DNA of 64,000 nucleotides from Pseudonocardia oceani (GCF_019263585.2 NZ_JADQDF010000001.1:3038001-3102000), one strand, 5' to 3'. Positions 9,413 to 18,767 are shown, numbered from the stretch's first letter. Numbers and translations are program-made. Notes: generated by a model not told the origin, from the sequence alone.

Positions 9413-10170
9413 ACCCCGCCGACGCCCGCGCCCGTTTCCGCAACGGCCTCGTCACCCCGACCGCCGGCTGGTGCGACGGGTACGCGCAGGCCAACCTGAT
9501 CAGCGTCCCGCGCGAGCGGGCCTGGGACTTCCTGCTGTTCGCCCAGCGCAACCCGAAGCCGTGCCCGGTGCTCGACGTCCTCGACGCGGGTGCGGTCGCC
9601 GGCCCCATCCTCGACGGCGACGTGCGCACCGACGTCCCGCTCTACCGCGTCCACGTCGACGGCGAGCAGGTCGCCGAGCCGACGGACGTCCGGGAGTGGT
9701 GGCGCAAGGACCTCGTCAGCTTCCTCATCGGCTGCAGCTTCACCTTCGAGCGGGCGCTCGGGGCGGCGGGCGTGCCCGTGCGGCACGTCGAGCAGGGCGT
9801 CAACGTGCCGATGTACCGGACGTCGTGGCGCTGCCGCCCGGCCGGGGACGTGTCCGGGCCGCTGGTCGTGTCGATGCGGTACGTGCCGCAGGCGCTGGTG
9901 GAGACGGCGGTGGCGACGACGGCCCGCTACCCCGCCGTGCACGGTGCCCCCGTCCACGTCGGCGACCCCCGCGAGCTCGGCGTCGGCGACCTCGACGCCC
10001 CCGACCACGGCGACGCCGTCGCGCCGGAGCCCGGCGACGTGCCGGTGTTCTGGGCGTGCGGGGTGACGCCGCAGGCCGCGGTGGTGGAGTCGCGCCCGCC
10101 GCTGGCGATCGCGCACGCGCCGGGCCACATGCTCGTCACCGACGCCCGCGACGAGGACTACCTGATCTGA
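9409..10170 (+). CDS. DUF1445 putative hydro-lyase (D-glutamate cyclase family)
   Basis: 253-residue DUF1445 protein, usually annotated as putative hydro-lyase. The mammalian relative converts D-glutamate to 5-oxo-D-proline, so beside pxpABC this gene may deal with D-glutamate or 5-oxoproline enantiomers; that link is inference. Family features seen are [18 protein letters not shown] near the start, [15 protein letters not shown]-like text in the middle (here [15 protein letters not shown]) and the end segment [11 protein letters not shown] with [10 protein letters not shown]. The GTG at 9409 overlaps the pxpBC stop. Its 3' end overlaps the convergent EamA gene by 13 bases. Confidence 0.88.
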   Translation: MNPADARARFRNGLVTPTAGWCDGYAQANLISVPRERAWDFLLFAQRNPKPCPVLDVLDAGAVAGPILDGDVRTDVPLYRVHVDGEQVAEPTDVREWWRKDLVSFLIGCSFTFERALGAAGVPVRHVEQGVNVPMYRTSWRCRPAGDVSGPLVVSMRYVPQALVETAVATTARYPAVHGAPVHVGDPRELGVGDLDAPDHGDAVAPEPGDVPVFWACGVTPQAAVVESRPPLAIAHAPGHMLVTDARDEDYLI

Positions 10171-11066
10171 GACCGGATCGGGGAGCGCCGCCGCGACAGC
10201 GCCACCCCGGCCAGGCAGACCGCCCCGCCCACCAGCGCGAGCGCGGGCGGCAGCTCGCCGAGCAGCACCGCGGACAGCACGATCGTGATCGGCGGCGCGA
10301 GGTAGGTGGTGACGCCCAAGCGCCCCGCGTCCATCCGCGCCAGCGCGTAGGCCCACGTCGAGAACGCCAGCGCGGTGGGCACCAGCCCGAGGTAGACGAG
10401 CCCGGCGGTGGCGCCCACCGGCGCGGTGGCGAGGTCGTCGAGCAGGCCGGGGGTGAAGGGCAGGCAGGCGACGGCGCCGATCGCGCAGGCCAGGAACGTC
10501 ACCTGCAGGCCGGGGAGCCGGCGCAGGACCGGCTTCTGGGCGAGCACCCCGATCGCGTACGTGACGGCGGCGGCGAGGCACAGCACCACGCCGAGGACGT
10601 CGGCGGTGCCGGTGTCGGCGGTCGAGGCGCCCACGAGCACCGCCCCGCAGAACGCGATGCCGCCGCCGATCAGCAGCCAGCGCGGGAACCCCTCGCCCAG
10701 CAGCAGGCCCGCGAACAGCGCGATGAGGATCGGCCCGACGTTGACGAGCATGGCCGTGGTGCCCGCGTCGATGCGCTGCTCCGCGGCGTTGAGCACGACG
10801 TTGTAGACGGCGAACCAGGCGAGCCCGCACAGCAGGATGAGGCCCCACTCCCGCCGCGTCGGCGCCACCCAGCGGCGCCGGCTCACGAGCACCCCGGCGC
10901 CGAGCGCGAGCGCGCCGACGAGCAGCCGACCCAGCGCCAGCGGCCCGGGCTCGTAGGACGCGCCGACCGCGCGGATCGCGACGAACGCCGAGGCCCACGC
11001 CACCACCGTGACGGCGACGGCGAGCAGGGCGCCGGTGTGCAGGCGGGGAGCGGCGGTGGTCGTCAC
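10158..11066 (-). CDS. EamA/DMT-superfamily transporter
   Basis: 302-residue inner-membrane exporter-like protein with about ten transmembrane helices formed from two EamA repeats (about 12-145 and 155-290). The first repeat begins [17 protein letters not shown], typical of this family, and the second contains [16 protein letters not shown]. Substrates in the family are small metabolites such as amino acids; nothing here fixes one. I chose the GTG at 11066 ([12 protein letters not shown]) because longer upstream frames give arginine-rich nonsense. Convergent with the DUF1445 gene. Confidence 0.85.
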   Translation of the reverse strand: MTTTAAPRLHTGALLAVAVTVVAWASAFVAIRAVGASYEPGPLALGRLLVGALALGAGVLVSRRRWVAPTRREWGLILLCGLAWFAVYNVVLNAAEQRIDAGTTAMLVNVGPILIALFAGLLLGEGFPRWLLIGGGIAFCGAVLVGASTADTGTADVLGVVLCLAAAVTYAIGVLAQKPVLRRLPGLQVTFLACAIGAVACLPFTPGLLDDLATAPVGATAGLVYLGLVPTALAFSTWAYALARMDAGRLGVTTYLAPPITIVLSAVLLGELPPALALVGGAVCLAGVALSRRRSPIRSQIR

Positions 11067-11076
11067 GCCGCCGACG

Positions 11077-12624
11077 CTACGACCGATCGGCGCCGATCTC
11101 GCGCGGTTTCCGGCCGTCCTGCGACGACATGCTGCCAGCCGGAACGGCGAGCCGCGTGGGGCCGCCGCGCCCGCGCAGCTCGGTCTCCCCGGCCGGCTCC
11201 CAGCGCCCGCGCTCGCCATCGTCGGCGAGCTCGACGGCCCGCCCCGCCGCGACGACGCCGCCGGGCAGCGACTTCGCCAGCTCGGTGAGCCGGGCGGCCT
11301 CGTTCACCGGGTCGCCGATCACGGTGTACTCGAAGCGCCGCACGTCACCGACGTTGCCGGCCACCGCGTCGCCCGCCGACACCCCGATCCCGGCCTCGAT
11401 GTCGGGCAGCTCCGCGGCGAGCCGGGCGCCCAGCTCGCGACCCGCGGCGAGCGCGCACCCGGCCGGGTCGGGCAGCCCCACGGGCGCGCCGAACACGGCC
11501 AGCGCCGCGTCGCCCTGGAACTTGTTGATCCAGCCGCCGTGCTCCTCGACGACCTCGACGACGACGCCGAAGAACCGGTTGAGCACGCCGACGACCTCCT
11601 CGGCCGGGCGCTGCACCGCGAGCTGCGTGGAGCCGACCAGGTCGACGAACAGCACCGCGACCGCCCGCACCTCCCCGCCCAGGCGCACCTCCGCCGACGC
11701 CGCCGCGGCCTCGGCGACCTCGCGCCCGACGTGGCGGCCGAACAGGTCGCGGATCCGCTCGCGCTCGGCGAGCCCCGCGACCATCGTGTTGAACCCGCTC
11801 TGCAGCTGCCCGAGCTCCGTGCCGTCGTAGACGGTGACCTCGGCGTCGAGCCGTCCGCGCTCGACGCGGCGCATCGCCCGGCGCACCGCGTTGACGGGGT
11901 CGGCGACCGCGCGCGCCGCCCCGACCGTCGCCAGGAGCCCGGTGAGCAGCGCCGTGCCGCCGATGCTCAGGACGATCACGGCGAGCTGCGCGGCGGGCAC
12001 GTCGCCGTAGGCCAGGGCGGAGACCGCCGCGAGCAGGACGCCGACCACCGGGACGGCCGTGCCCAGCGCCCAGAACAGCAGCGACCGCACGACCACCCCG
12101 GGCAGGACCCGGCGCCGCGGGGGCTGCGTCGACAGCACGCGCCCGGTGGTGCGCCGCAGGATCCGCTCGCTGAGCAGGTAGGACAGCGCGCAGGTGGTGA
12201 TGCCGCCGAGCAGCGTCGTCTCGGCCACCTGCACCGCGAGCCGCCAGGAGTACTGCGCGTTCAGCCCGCCGAACAGCAGGACCGCGGTGAGCCACAGCGC
12301 GCCCTGCACGGTGGTCAGCCGCAGCGGGCCGTACAGCACCCGCCGGTGCTCGCGGCGCAGCTCGACGGCCGTGCCGCCGCCGACCCGCATCCGGAACCGC
12401 CTGCTCCCCCACAGCGCCCCGACCAGCACGGCGAGCAGCAGGTAGGAGCCGAACGCCACGAGGTTGACGACGAGCGCGGGGCTCTCCTCACCGACCGGCC
12501 CGCTGGGCAGCACCCAGGCCGAGAGCACCAGCACGACCCCGGCGCCGATGACGTTGGCGAGGATGACGGCGGACAGCAGCGCGGCGCGGACCCGTCGTCC
12601 GATCACCCACCGCCGCCTCGCCAC
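11077..12624 (-). CDS. Membrane-bound class III adenylate/guanylate cyclase with HAMP domain
   Basis: 515-residue nucleotide cyclase. About six hydrophobic segments fill residues 15-270, followed by a HAMP linker (VADPVNAVRRAMRRVERG) and a class III catalytic domain (about 335-500). The domain has the metal-binding LFVDLVGSTQL, NKFQGDAALAVFGAP and the dimer-interface segment YTVIGDPVNEAARL, where the Asp suggests ATP as substrate. Layout matches mycobacterial Rv1318c/Rv1319c-type cyclases. A small gap and same orientation place it after the MaoC gene, but a functional link is not apparent. Confidence 0.9.
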   Translation of the reverse strand: MARRRWVIGRRVRAALLSAVILANVIGAGVVLVLSAWVLPSGPVGEESPALVVNLVAFGSYLLLAVLVGALWGSRRFRMRVGGGTAVELRREHRRVLYGPLRLTTVQGALWLTAVLLFGGLNAQYSWRLAVQVAETTLLGGITTCALSYLLSERILRRTTGRVLSTQPPRRRVLPGVVVRSLLFWALGTAVPVVGVLLAAVSALAYGDVPAAQLAVIVLSIGGTALLTGLLATVGAARAVADPVNAVRRAMRRVERGRLDAEVTVYDGTELGQLQSGFNTMVAGLAERERIRDLFGRHVGREVAEAAAASAEVRLGGEVRAVAVLFVDLVGSTQLAVQRPAEEVVGVLNRFFGVVVEVVEEHGGWINKFQGDAALAVFGAPVGLPDPAGCALAAGRELGARLAAELPDIEAGIGVSAGDAVAGNVGDVRRFEYTVIGDPVNEAARLTELAKSLPGGVVAAGRAVELADDGERGRWEPAGETELRGRGGPTRLAVPAGSMSSQDGRKPREIGADRS

Positions 12625-12642
12625 GCCGGCGATCCTCGCAGC

Positions 12643-13467
12643 TCAGGCCGCGTGACCGACGGCCGCGGTCAGGTGCACGCCTCCGCGCGAGCGCACGTCG
12701 AGCGCCCACGCGTCGCCGGTGGCGCGGGTGCGGAGCTCGACGGTCGAGGGCAGCAGCAGCGGGCGGCCGAACGCGACCGCCTGGATCAGCGCCTCGGGCA
12801 GGCGGCCCTCGAGCACCGCGAGCGACCGCGCGGCCGTCCACATGCCGTGCGCGATGGCGCGGGGGAACCCGAACGCCTTCGCGCTCAGCGGGTGGAGGTG
12901 GATCGGGTTGACGTCGCCGCTGACCGCCGCGTAGCGCCGTCCGGTGTCGGCCTCGACCCGCCACACCGCCGACGCCGGGCCGTCGCCGACCTCCGGCGGG
13001 GCCGCGGGCGGCTCGGCGACCGCACCGGGCGCCCGGGCGCCGCGGGCCAGGTAGGTGCTGCGCCCGTCCCAGACCCGTTCCCCGCCGACGTCCACGGCCG
13101 CGACGAGGTCGACCTGCGCACCCTTGGGGTGGCCGGCGAACCGCTCGGCGTGCACGGCGATCTCCAGGCGCTCGGCCGCGTCGATCCGCCGGTGCACGGT
13201 GATCGTGTTGGCGACGTGCACGAGCCCGGGCAGCGGCAGCGGGAACGACCGGCCCGCCATCAGCTCCACCTGCAGCGCGAAGGCGAGCACGTGCGGGTAG
13301 GTCGGGGGCAGCGCGTCGTTGAGGCGGAAGCCGCAGACCCGCGCGTAGTCGGCGAGGTGGGTGCGGTCGACGTCGACGGTCCGGTGCAGGACCGTGCCGG
13401 GCAGCGTCGACGCCCGCGGCCCGACCGCCCCGACCGCGGCCCTGACGTACAGCGGAGCCAGACTCAC
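12643..13467 (-). CDS. MaoC-family 3-hydroxyacyl-thioester dehydratase (HtdX-like)
   Basis: 274-residue double-hotdog hydratase/dehydratase acting on 3-hydroxyacyl thioesters. The hydratase motif is in the second half: SGDVNPIHLHPLSAKAFGFP followed by AIAHGMW; Asp, Asn and His here form the catalytic set. The N-terminal half is the degenerate hotdog with GLVHVANTITVHRRI. It ends operon fadA2-fabG-maoC, only one base after the reductase stop. This order matches mycobacterial htdX next to fabG4, so a role in fatty-acid elongation or oxidation with those partners is likely. Confidence 0.87.
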   Translation of the reverse strand: MSLAPLYVRAAVGAVGPRASTLPGTVLHRTVDVDRTHLADYARVCGFRLNDALPPTYPHVLAFALQVELMAGRSFPLPLPGLVHVANTITVHRRIDAAERLEIAVHAERFAGHPKGAQVDLVAAVDVGGERVWDGRSTYLARGARAPGAVAEPPAAPPEVGDGPASAVWRVEADTGRRYAAVSGDVNPIHLHPLSAKAFGFPRAIAHGMWTAARSLAVLEGRLPEALIQAVAFGRPLLLPSTVELRTRATGDAWALDVRSRGGVHLTAAVGHAA

Positions 13468-13468
13468 G

Positions 13469-14821
13469 TCACGCCCCGATCATGCTCTGGCCGCACACCC
13501 GCACGACCTGCCCGGTGACGCCGCCGCTCTCGGCCTGGCCCAGCCAGCCCACGGTCTCGGCGACGTCGACGGGCAGCCCGCCCTGGCGCAGGCTGTTGAT
13601 CCGGCGCCCGCCCTCCCGCGTGCCCAGCGGCATCCGCGCGGTCATCTCGGTCTCGATGAACCCGGGGGCCACCGCGTTGACCGTGACGCCGCGCGCCGCC
13701 GCCCGCGGCGCGAGCGCGCGGACCATCCCGATCACGCCCGCCTTGCTCGCGGCGTAGTTGGTCTGACCGCGGTTGCCGGCGATGCCGCTGGTGGAGGCCA
13801 CGCAGACGATCCGGCCGCTGTCGGACAGCAGGTCGCCCTCCAGGAGCGCCCGGTTGATCCCGAGCTGGGCGCGCAGGTTGACGGCCAGTACGGCGTTCCA
13901 GCGGTCGGCGTCCATGTTGGCGAGCAGCTTGTCGCGGGTGATCCCGGCGTTGTGGACGACGACGTCGACGCGACCGTGCCGCTCGCGCAGGTGGGCGAGC
14001 AGCCGCTCGGCGGCGTCGGCGGCGGTGATGTCGAGCTGCAGCGCGGTGCCGCCGGTGCGGTTGGCGACGGCGGCGAGCGCCTCGCCCGCGGCCGGGACGT
14101 CGACGGCGACCACCACGGCGCCGTCCCGGGCGAGCGTGTCGGCGATGGCCGCACCGATGCCGCGCGCGGCGCCGGTGACGACGGCGACACGCCCGGCCAG
14201 CGGGGCCACCGGCTCCGCGGGGGCGTCCATCCCGATGGGGTCCTGCTCCGGCCCGACCGGCACGCCGACGTGCACGACCTGCCCGTCGACGTAGGCCGAG
14301 CGGCCCGACAGCAGGAACCGCACCGACGAGTCGAGCGCCGCGGGCGGCGCGTCGGGGTGCACGACCAGCAGGTTCGCCGTGGCACCGGCCCGCACCTCCT
14401 TGGCGGCGGAGCGCACGATGCCGTCGAAGGCCTGCGCGACGGCGGCGGCCTCCGGGTCCTCGCCGGGCTCCGGTGCGAGCACCAGCAGCCGCCCGTTCGC
14501 GGCGAGGCGGCGCACGGCGGGCGTGAGGAACTCCTGTGCGGCGGCGAGGTCGTCGAGCGTGCGGGCGGCGGTGGCGTCGAGGACGACGCCGGCCACCTTC
14601 CCCCCTGTCACGTCCCCTCCGCCTGCCTCGGCCACGCTCTCGTTCTCCAGCAACGCGCGCACGGCGTCGGCGTACGTCCCCTCGCCGACGGTGCCGACGA
14701 GCGCGGGCCCGTCGAGCAGCGGCGCGCCGGGGACGTGGCGGCGCAGCACCGGGATGCGGGGCACGCCCAGGCGCTGGACGAGCGGGTTCTGCGAGAGGTC
14801 GCGCAGCGTGTCGTTGCTCAT
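13469..14821 (-). CDS. fabG4: 3-oxoacyl-ACP/CoA reductase, high-molecular-weight FabG4 type
   Basis: 450-residue NAD(P)H-dependent reductase of the long FabG class. An N-terminal flavodoxin-like region without cofactor motif (about 1-205) precedes the SDR domain, whose nucleotide site is VVTGAARGIGAAIA (about 215) and whose catalytic residues lie in VASTSGIAGNRGQTNYAASK. Ordinary FabG is about 245 residues; the doubled length is diagnostic of FabG4. It overlaps neither neighbour but sits within one or two bases of each, so it is co-transcribed with the thiolase and dehydratase. Confidence 0.92.
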   Translation of the reverse strand: MSNDTLRDLSQNPLVQRLGVPRIPVLRRHVPGAPLLDGPALVGTVGEGTYADAVRALLENESVAEAGGGDVTGGKVAGVVLDATAARTLDDLAAAQEFLTPAVRRLAANGRLLVLAPEPGEDPEAAAVAQAFDGIVRSAAKEVRAGATANLLVVHPDAPPAALDSSVRFLLSGRSAYVDGQVVHVGVPVGPEQDPIGMDAPAEPVAPLAGRVAVVTGAARGIGAAIADTLARDGAVVVAVDVPAAGEALAAVANRTGGTALQLDITAADAAERLLAHLRERHGRVDVVVHNAGITRDKLLANMDADRWNAVLAVNLRAQLGINRALLEGDLLSDSGRIVCVASTSGIAGNRGQTNYAASKAGVIGMVRALAPRAAARGVTVNAVAPGFIETEMTARMPLGTREGGRRINSLRQGGLPVDVAETVGWLGQAESGGVTGQVVRVCGQSMIGA

Positions 14822-14822
14822 G

Positions 14823-16133
14823 TCAGGCCGCCTCGAGGATCGCGACGACGCCCTGGCCGCCGGCTGCGCAGATGGAGATGAGGCCGCGGCCCTTCTTCCC
14901 GGTGTCCCGGGCCTGCTCGTGCAGCAGCTTCGCGAGCGTCGCGACGATCCGGCCGCCGGTGGCGGCGAACGGGTGCCCGGTGGCGAGGCTCGACCCCGCG
15001 ACGTTGAGGCGGGACCGGTCGATCGGGCCCAGCGGCGCGTCGAGTCCCAGGCGCTCCTTGGCGAACGCCGGGTCCTCCCACGCGGCCAGCGTGGCGAGCA
15101 CGGTCGACGCGAACGCCTCGTGGATCTCGTAGAAGTCGAAGTCCTGCAGCGTGAGGCCGTGGCGTTCGAGCAGGCGGGGAACGGCGTGCACGGGTGCGGT
15201 CAGCAGGCCGTCGGGTGGGTGGGACGACGAGCCCAGCACGAAGTCGACCGCCGCGGTCTCCGCGTCGACGAGGTGCGCGAGCACCGGCAGGCGGTGCTCG
15301 GCGGCCCACTCGTCCGAGCCCAGCAGCACGGCCGACGCTCCGTCGGTGAGCGGCGTCGAGTTGCCGGCGGTCATCGTGCCGTCGGACCCGCCGAACACCG
15401 GCTTCAGCCTCGCGAGCTTCTCCGCCGAGGTGTCGGGGCGCAGGTTCGCGTCGCGGGTGAGGCCGAGGAACGGTGTCACCAGGTCGTCGAAGAAGCCGCG
15501 CCCGTAGGCGGCGGCGAGGTTGCGGTGGCTGGCGGCGGCGAGCTCGTCCTGCGCCTCGCGGGACACGTGCCACTCCAGCGCGGTGAGTGCGGCGTGCTCG
15601 CCCATCGACAGGCCGGTGCGCGGCTCGGCGTTGCGCGGGACCTCCGGCACGACCTGCCCGGGGCGCAGGCCCGCGACGGCGCGCAGTCGATCGGCCAGCG
15701 AGCGCGCGCCGTTGAGCTTCATGAGGACGCGGCGCAGGTCGTCGTTGAGGGCGACGGGGGCGTCGCTGGCGGTGTCGACGCCGGCGGCGATGCCGCTCTC
15801 GATCTGCCCGAGCGCGATCTTGTTGGCGACGAGCACCGCCGTCTCCAGCCCGGTGCCGCAGGCCTGCTGCACGTCGTAGGCCGGCGTGTACGGCGAGAGG
15901 CGGCTGCCGAGCACGGACTCGCGGGTGAGGTCGCGGTCGCGGGAGTGCTTGAGGACGGCGCCGCCCGCCACCTCCCCGATCCGCTCGCCTGCGAGGCCGA
16001 AGCGCGCCGCGAGACCGTCGAGGGTGGCGGTGAGCATGTCGAGGTTGGTGGCCTGGGCGTAGGCCCCGTTCGCACGGGCGAACGGGATGCGGTTGCCCCC
16101 GATGACGGCGGCCTGCCGGGCTGAACGGGTCAT
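14823..16133 (-). CDS. fadA2: Acetyl-CoA acetyltransferase / thiolase (FadA2-like)
   Basis: 436-residue thiolase, performing cleavage or condensation of 3-oxoacyl-CoA. Nucleophile Cys92 is in QQACGTGLETAV, the catalytic histidine is in NVAGSSLATGHPFAATGGR, and the second cysteine is in ISICAAGGQG near the end. I start at ATG 16133 (MTRSARQAAVIGGNRIPF) because the N-terminal strand of the fold begins there and it abuts the regulatory region. First gene of the fadA2-fabG4-maoC operon, transcribed away from a TetR gene that probably controls it. Confidence 0.92.
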   Translation of the reverse strand: MTRSARQAAVIGGNRIPFARANGAYAQATNLDMLTATLDGLAARFGLAGERIGEVAGGAVLKHSRDRDLTRESVLGSRLSPYTPAYDVQQACGTGLETAVLVANKIALGQIESGIAAGVDTASDAPVALNDDLRRVLMKLNGARSLADRLRAVAGLRPGQVVPEVPRNAEPRTGLSMGEHAALTALEWHVSREAQDELAAASHRNLAAAYGRGFFDDLVTPFLGLTRDANLRPDTSAEKLARLKPVFGGSDGTMTAGNSTPLTDGASAVLLGSDEWAAEHRLPVLAHLVDAETAAVDFVLGSSSHPPDGLLTAPVHAVPRLLERHGLTLQDFDFYEIHEAFASTVLATLAAWEDPAFAKERLGLDAPLGPIDRSRLNVAGSSLATGHPFAATGGRIVATLAKLLHEQARDTGKKGRGLISICAAGGQGVVAILEAA

Positions 16134-16221
16134 GGTACGAACGGTACCCGGTACTGACGGTCCCGCATACGTGACCCGCGTCGCGTAGCCGGTACCGCAA
16201 GTACGCGGTACTTTCGGTTCC
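16134..16221. promoter_or_regulatory. Operator-rich divergent promoter region between fadA2 and tetR
   Basis: The 88-base gap holds two clusters of a CGGTAC-type word. Beside fadA2 are CGGTACC at 16142, CGGTACT at 16149 and CGGTCCC at 16158; beside tetR are CGGTACC at 16190, CGGTACT at 16206 and CGGTTCC at 16215. Each cluster abuts a start codon. They are likely binding sites for the adjacent TetR protein, which would then control both directions. Confidence 0.7.
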
Positions 16222-16851
16222 GTGAAGACCGCCCGGGACCGCCGCGCCAGCCGGTGGGACGCCCACCGGCAGGCCCGCCGCGTCGAGCTCACCGACGCCG
16301 CGATCCTGGCGATCCGCGCGCACGGCGCCGGCGTGGGCATGGACGAGGTGGCCGCACAGGCCGCCACCAGCAAGACGGTGGTCTACCGGCACTTCGCCGA
16401 CCGCACCGAGCTCTACGTCGCGGTGTGCGAGCGGGTGGCCGGTGTGCTCCTGGGTCAGGTCCGCGCCGCGATGGACGGCGCCGACGGCCCGCACGCGCAG
16501 ACCGCCGCGGGCATCGAGGCCTACCTGCGGCTCATCGAGCACGACCCCGAGGTGTACCGGTTCGTGGTGCACCGGCCGCTCGTCGACCGCGCGCTCGACG
16601 CAGATCCGGTCGCCGACCTCGTCTCCCTCATCGGCGACCAGGCCGCCGCGGTCATCGCGGCCCGCACCGGCGACCCCGTCCGCGCCGTCCCCTGGGGGCA
16701 CGGCGTCGTCGGGATGGTCCGCGCCGCCGCCGACAACTGGCTCGCGCGGCCGGCCGGGACGACCCGCACCGAGCTCGCCGCGCACCTCACCGAACTCGCC
16801 TGGGCCGGGCTCTCCGGCGTCGTGGCAACCCCCTCCGAGGAGGAATCGTGA
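16222..16851 (+). CDS. TetR-family regulator of fatty-acid genes
   Basis: 209-residue TetR repressor. The N-terminal helix-turn-helix (about 20-65) reads ELTDAAILAIRAHGAGVGMD then TSKTVVYRHFADRTELY. The C-terminal part is a helical ligand domain; its similarity to fatty-acyl-CoA responsive TetR proteins is suggested by position rather than by motif. GTG start at 16222 lies directly after the GGTAC repeat cluster. The stop overlaps the acyl-CoA oxidase-like gene by four bases (GTGA), so regulator and enzyme are coupled, and it is divergent from fadA2-fabG4-maoC. Confidence 0.88.
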   Translation: MKTARDRRASRWDAHRQARRVELTDAAILAIRAHGAGVGMDEVAAQAATSKTVVYRHFADRTELYVAVCERVAGVLLGQVRAAMDGADGPHAQTAAGIEAYLRLIEHDPEVYRFVVHRPLVDRALDADPVADLVSLIGDQAAAVIAARTGDPVRAVPWGHGVVGMVRAAADNWLARPAGTTRTELAAHLTELAWAGLSGVVATPSEEES

Positions 16852-18767
16852 ACGACCTGCAGACCGTGCTCGACGGCCGCTGGGCCGACGTGCGCAACTC
16901 CGTCCGCACGCAGATGGGCGAGCTCGCACTGACGCCCGACCCCGACGCCTCCACCGAGGAGTACCGCGCCGAGATCGCCGAGGCCGTGCGCGCGCTGGCC
17001 CGCAGCCGGCGCCCGCACCAGGGCTTCGACCCGGCCTACGGCGGCGAGGGCGATGTCGGCGGCGTCGTCGCGGCGTTCCAGATGCTCGGCCACGGCGACC
17101 TGTCGCTGTTGGTCAAGGCCGGCGTCCAGTGGGGCCTGTTCGGCGGCGCGCTGCAGGCGCTGGGCACCGCCCGCCACCACGACCGCTACCTGCGCGACAT
17201 GATGGACGGCACGCTGCTCGGCTGCTTCGCGATGACCGAGACCGGCCACGGCTCCGACGTCCAGCACCTGCGCACCACGGCCACCTACGACGCGGACACC
17301 CACGAGTTCGTCATCCACACCCGGGAGCCGGGCGCCCGCAAGGACTACATCGGCGGCGCGGCCCGCGACGCGCGGATGGCGGCGGTGTTCGCGCAGCTCG
17401 TCACGGGCGGCCCGAACGAGGTGTCACAGACGCACGGCGTCCACTGCTTCCTCGTGCCGATCCGCAGCGAGGCGGGCGACGCCCTGCCCGGCGTCACGAT
17501 CACCGACTGCGGCGTCAAGGCCGGGCTCAACGGCGTCGACAACGGGCGGCTGGTGTTCGACTCCGTCCGCGTCCCGCGCGAGGCCCTGCTCAACCGCTAC
17601 GCCGACGTCTCCCCCGAGGGCGTCTACTCCAGCGACATCACCAACGAGACCCGCCGCTTCTTCACGATGCTCGGCACGCTCGTCCGCGGCCGGATCAGCG
17701 TGGCGGGCGGCGCGGCCAGCGCCACGCAGAAGGCGCTGACGCTGGCGGTCCGCTACGGCGAGACCCGTCGGCAGTTCAGCGACCCGGCCACCGGCGAGGA
17801 GGTCGTCGTCCTCGACTACCTCGTGCACCAGCGCAAGCTCCTCCCGGCCCTGGCGACGACGTACGCGCTGCAGTTCGCCCAGAACGACCTCGTCTCGCAG
17901 ATGCACGACCTGCAGAAGCCGGGCGCCGAACCCGACGAGGAGCGCCAGCGGGACCTGGAGACCCGCGCCGCGGGGATCAAGGCCATCGGCACCTGGCACG
18001 CCACCCGCACCATCCAGACCTGCCGCGAGGCGTGCGGCGGTGCCGGCTACCTGGCGGAGAACCTGCTGCCCGCGCTCAAGGCCGACACCGACGTCTTCAC
18101 GACGTTCGAGGGCGACAACACCGTCCTGCTCCAGCTCGTCGCGAAGACGCTGCTGTCGGACTACGGCCGCCGCGTCGCGAAGCTCGACCTCGCCGGCAAG
18201 GTCCGCTTCGGCGCCGACCTCGTCGCGGGCACCGTGCTGGAGCGCACCGGCGCCCGCTCGGTCCTGCGCCGCGGCGACCTGCGCGACCCCGCGCACCTGC
18301 GCCGGCTGCTCGTCGACCGCGAGGAGCACCTCATCGCGAGCGGCGCCCTGCGGATGCGCAAGGCCCTGGCGCCCGGCGCCGACCAGTTCGCGGTCTTCAA
18401 CGGCGCGCAGGACCACCTGCTCGCCGCCGCCCGCGCGCACGTCGACCGGATCGTGTTCGACGCCTTCGCCGCGGTCGCCGACCGGCACCCCCTGCTCGGC
18501 CGGGTCCTGGCGCTGCACGGGCTGTCGGTGATCGAGGGCGACCGTGCGTGGTTCGTCGAGCACGGCTACCTGACGGCGGCGCGCACCAAGGCCGTCACGA
18601 CGGCGGTCAACGCCCTGTGCGGCGAGCTCCGCCCGCACGCCCGCGAACTCGTCGACGCCTTCGGCATCCCGCAGAACTGGCTCGACTGCCCCCTGCTCGA
18701 CGGCGAGCGCACCCGGCCGACGGAGGCCGACGAGCAGCACGCCGACACCCTCACCGCCGTCGGCTGA
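16848..18767 (+). CDS. Acyl-CoA dehydrogenase/oxidase-like flavoprotein (ACOX type)
   Basis: 639-residue FAD enzyme that should oxidise acyl-CoA to 2-enoyl-CoA. Length and motifs follow the peroxisomal acyl-CoA oxidase branch rather than the 380-residue dehydrogenases: GCFAMTETGHGSDVQHL, ARKDYIGGAARDARMAAVF, GVHCFLVPIR, GLNGVDNGRLVFDSVRVPRE and CREACGGAGYLAENL. The catalytic base in this branch is the glutamate of the TFEGDN segment, present here (TTFEGDNTVLLQL). GTG start at 16848 overlaps the TetR stop and has GAGGAGGAA upstream. Likely first step of the same beta-oxidation pathway as the divergent thiolase operon. Confidence 0.88.
   Translation: MNDLQTVLDGRWADVRNSVRTQMGELALTPDPDASTEEYRAEIAEAVRALARSRRPHQGFDPAYGGEGDVGGVVAAFQMLGHGDLSLLVKAGVQWGLFGGALQALGTARHHDRYLRDMMDGTLLGCFAMTETGHGSDVQHLRTTATYDADTHEFVIHTREPGARKDYIGGAARDARMAAVFAQLVTGGPNEVSQTHGVHCFLVPIRSEAGDALPGVTITDCGVKAGLNGVDNGRLVFDSVRVPREALLNRYADVSPEGVYSSDITNETRRFFTMLGTLVRGRISVAGGAASATQKALTLAVRYGETRRQFSDPATGEEVVVLDYLVHQRKLLPALATTYALQFAQNDLVSQMHDLQKPGAEPDEERQRDLETRAAGIKAIGTWHATRTIQTCREACGGAGYLAENLLPALKADTDVFTTFEGDNTVLLQLVAKTLLSDYGRRVAKLDLAGKVRFGADLVAGTVLERTGARSVLRRGDLRDPAHLRRLLVDREEHLIASGALRMRKALAPGADQFAVFNGAQDHLLAAARAHVDRIVFDAFAAVADRHPLLGRVLALHGLSVIEGDRAWFVEHGYLTAARTKAVTTAVNALCGELRPHARELVDAFGIPQNWLDCPLLDGERTRPTEADEQHADTLTAVG

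Noticed and set aside
16848-18767. Calling this gene fadE5 by synteny with Rv0244c
   Set aside because: Length and motifs follow the acyl-CoA oxidase branch rather than FadE5.
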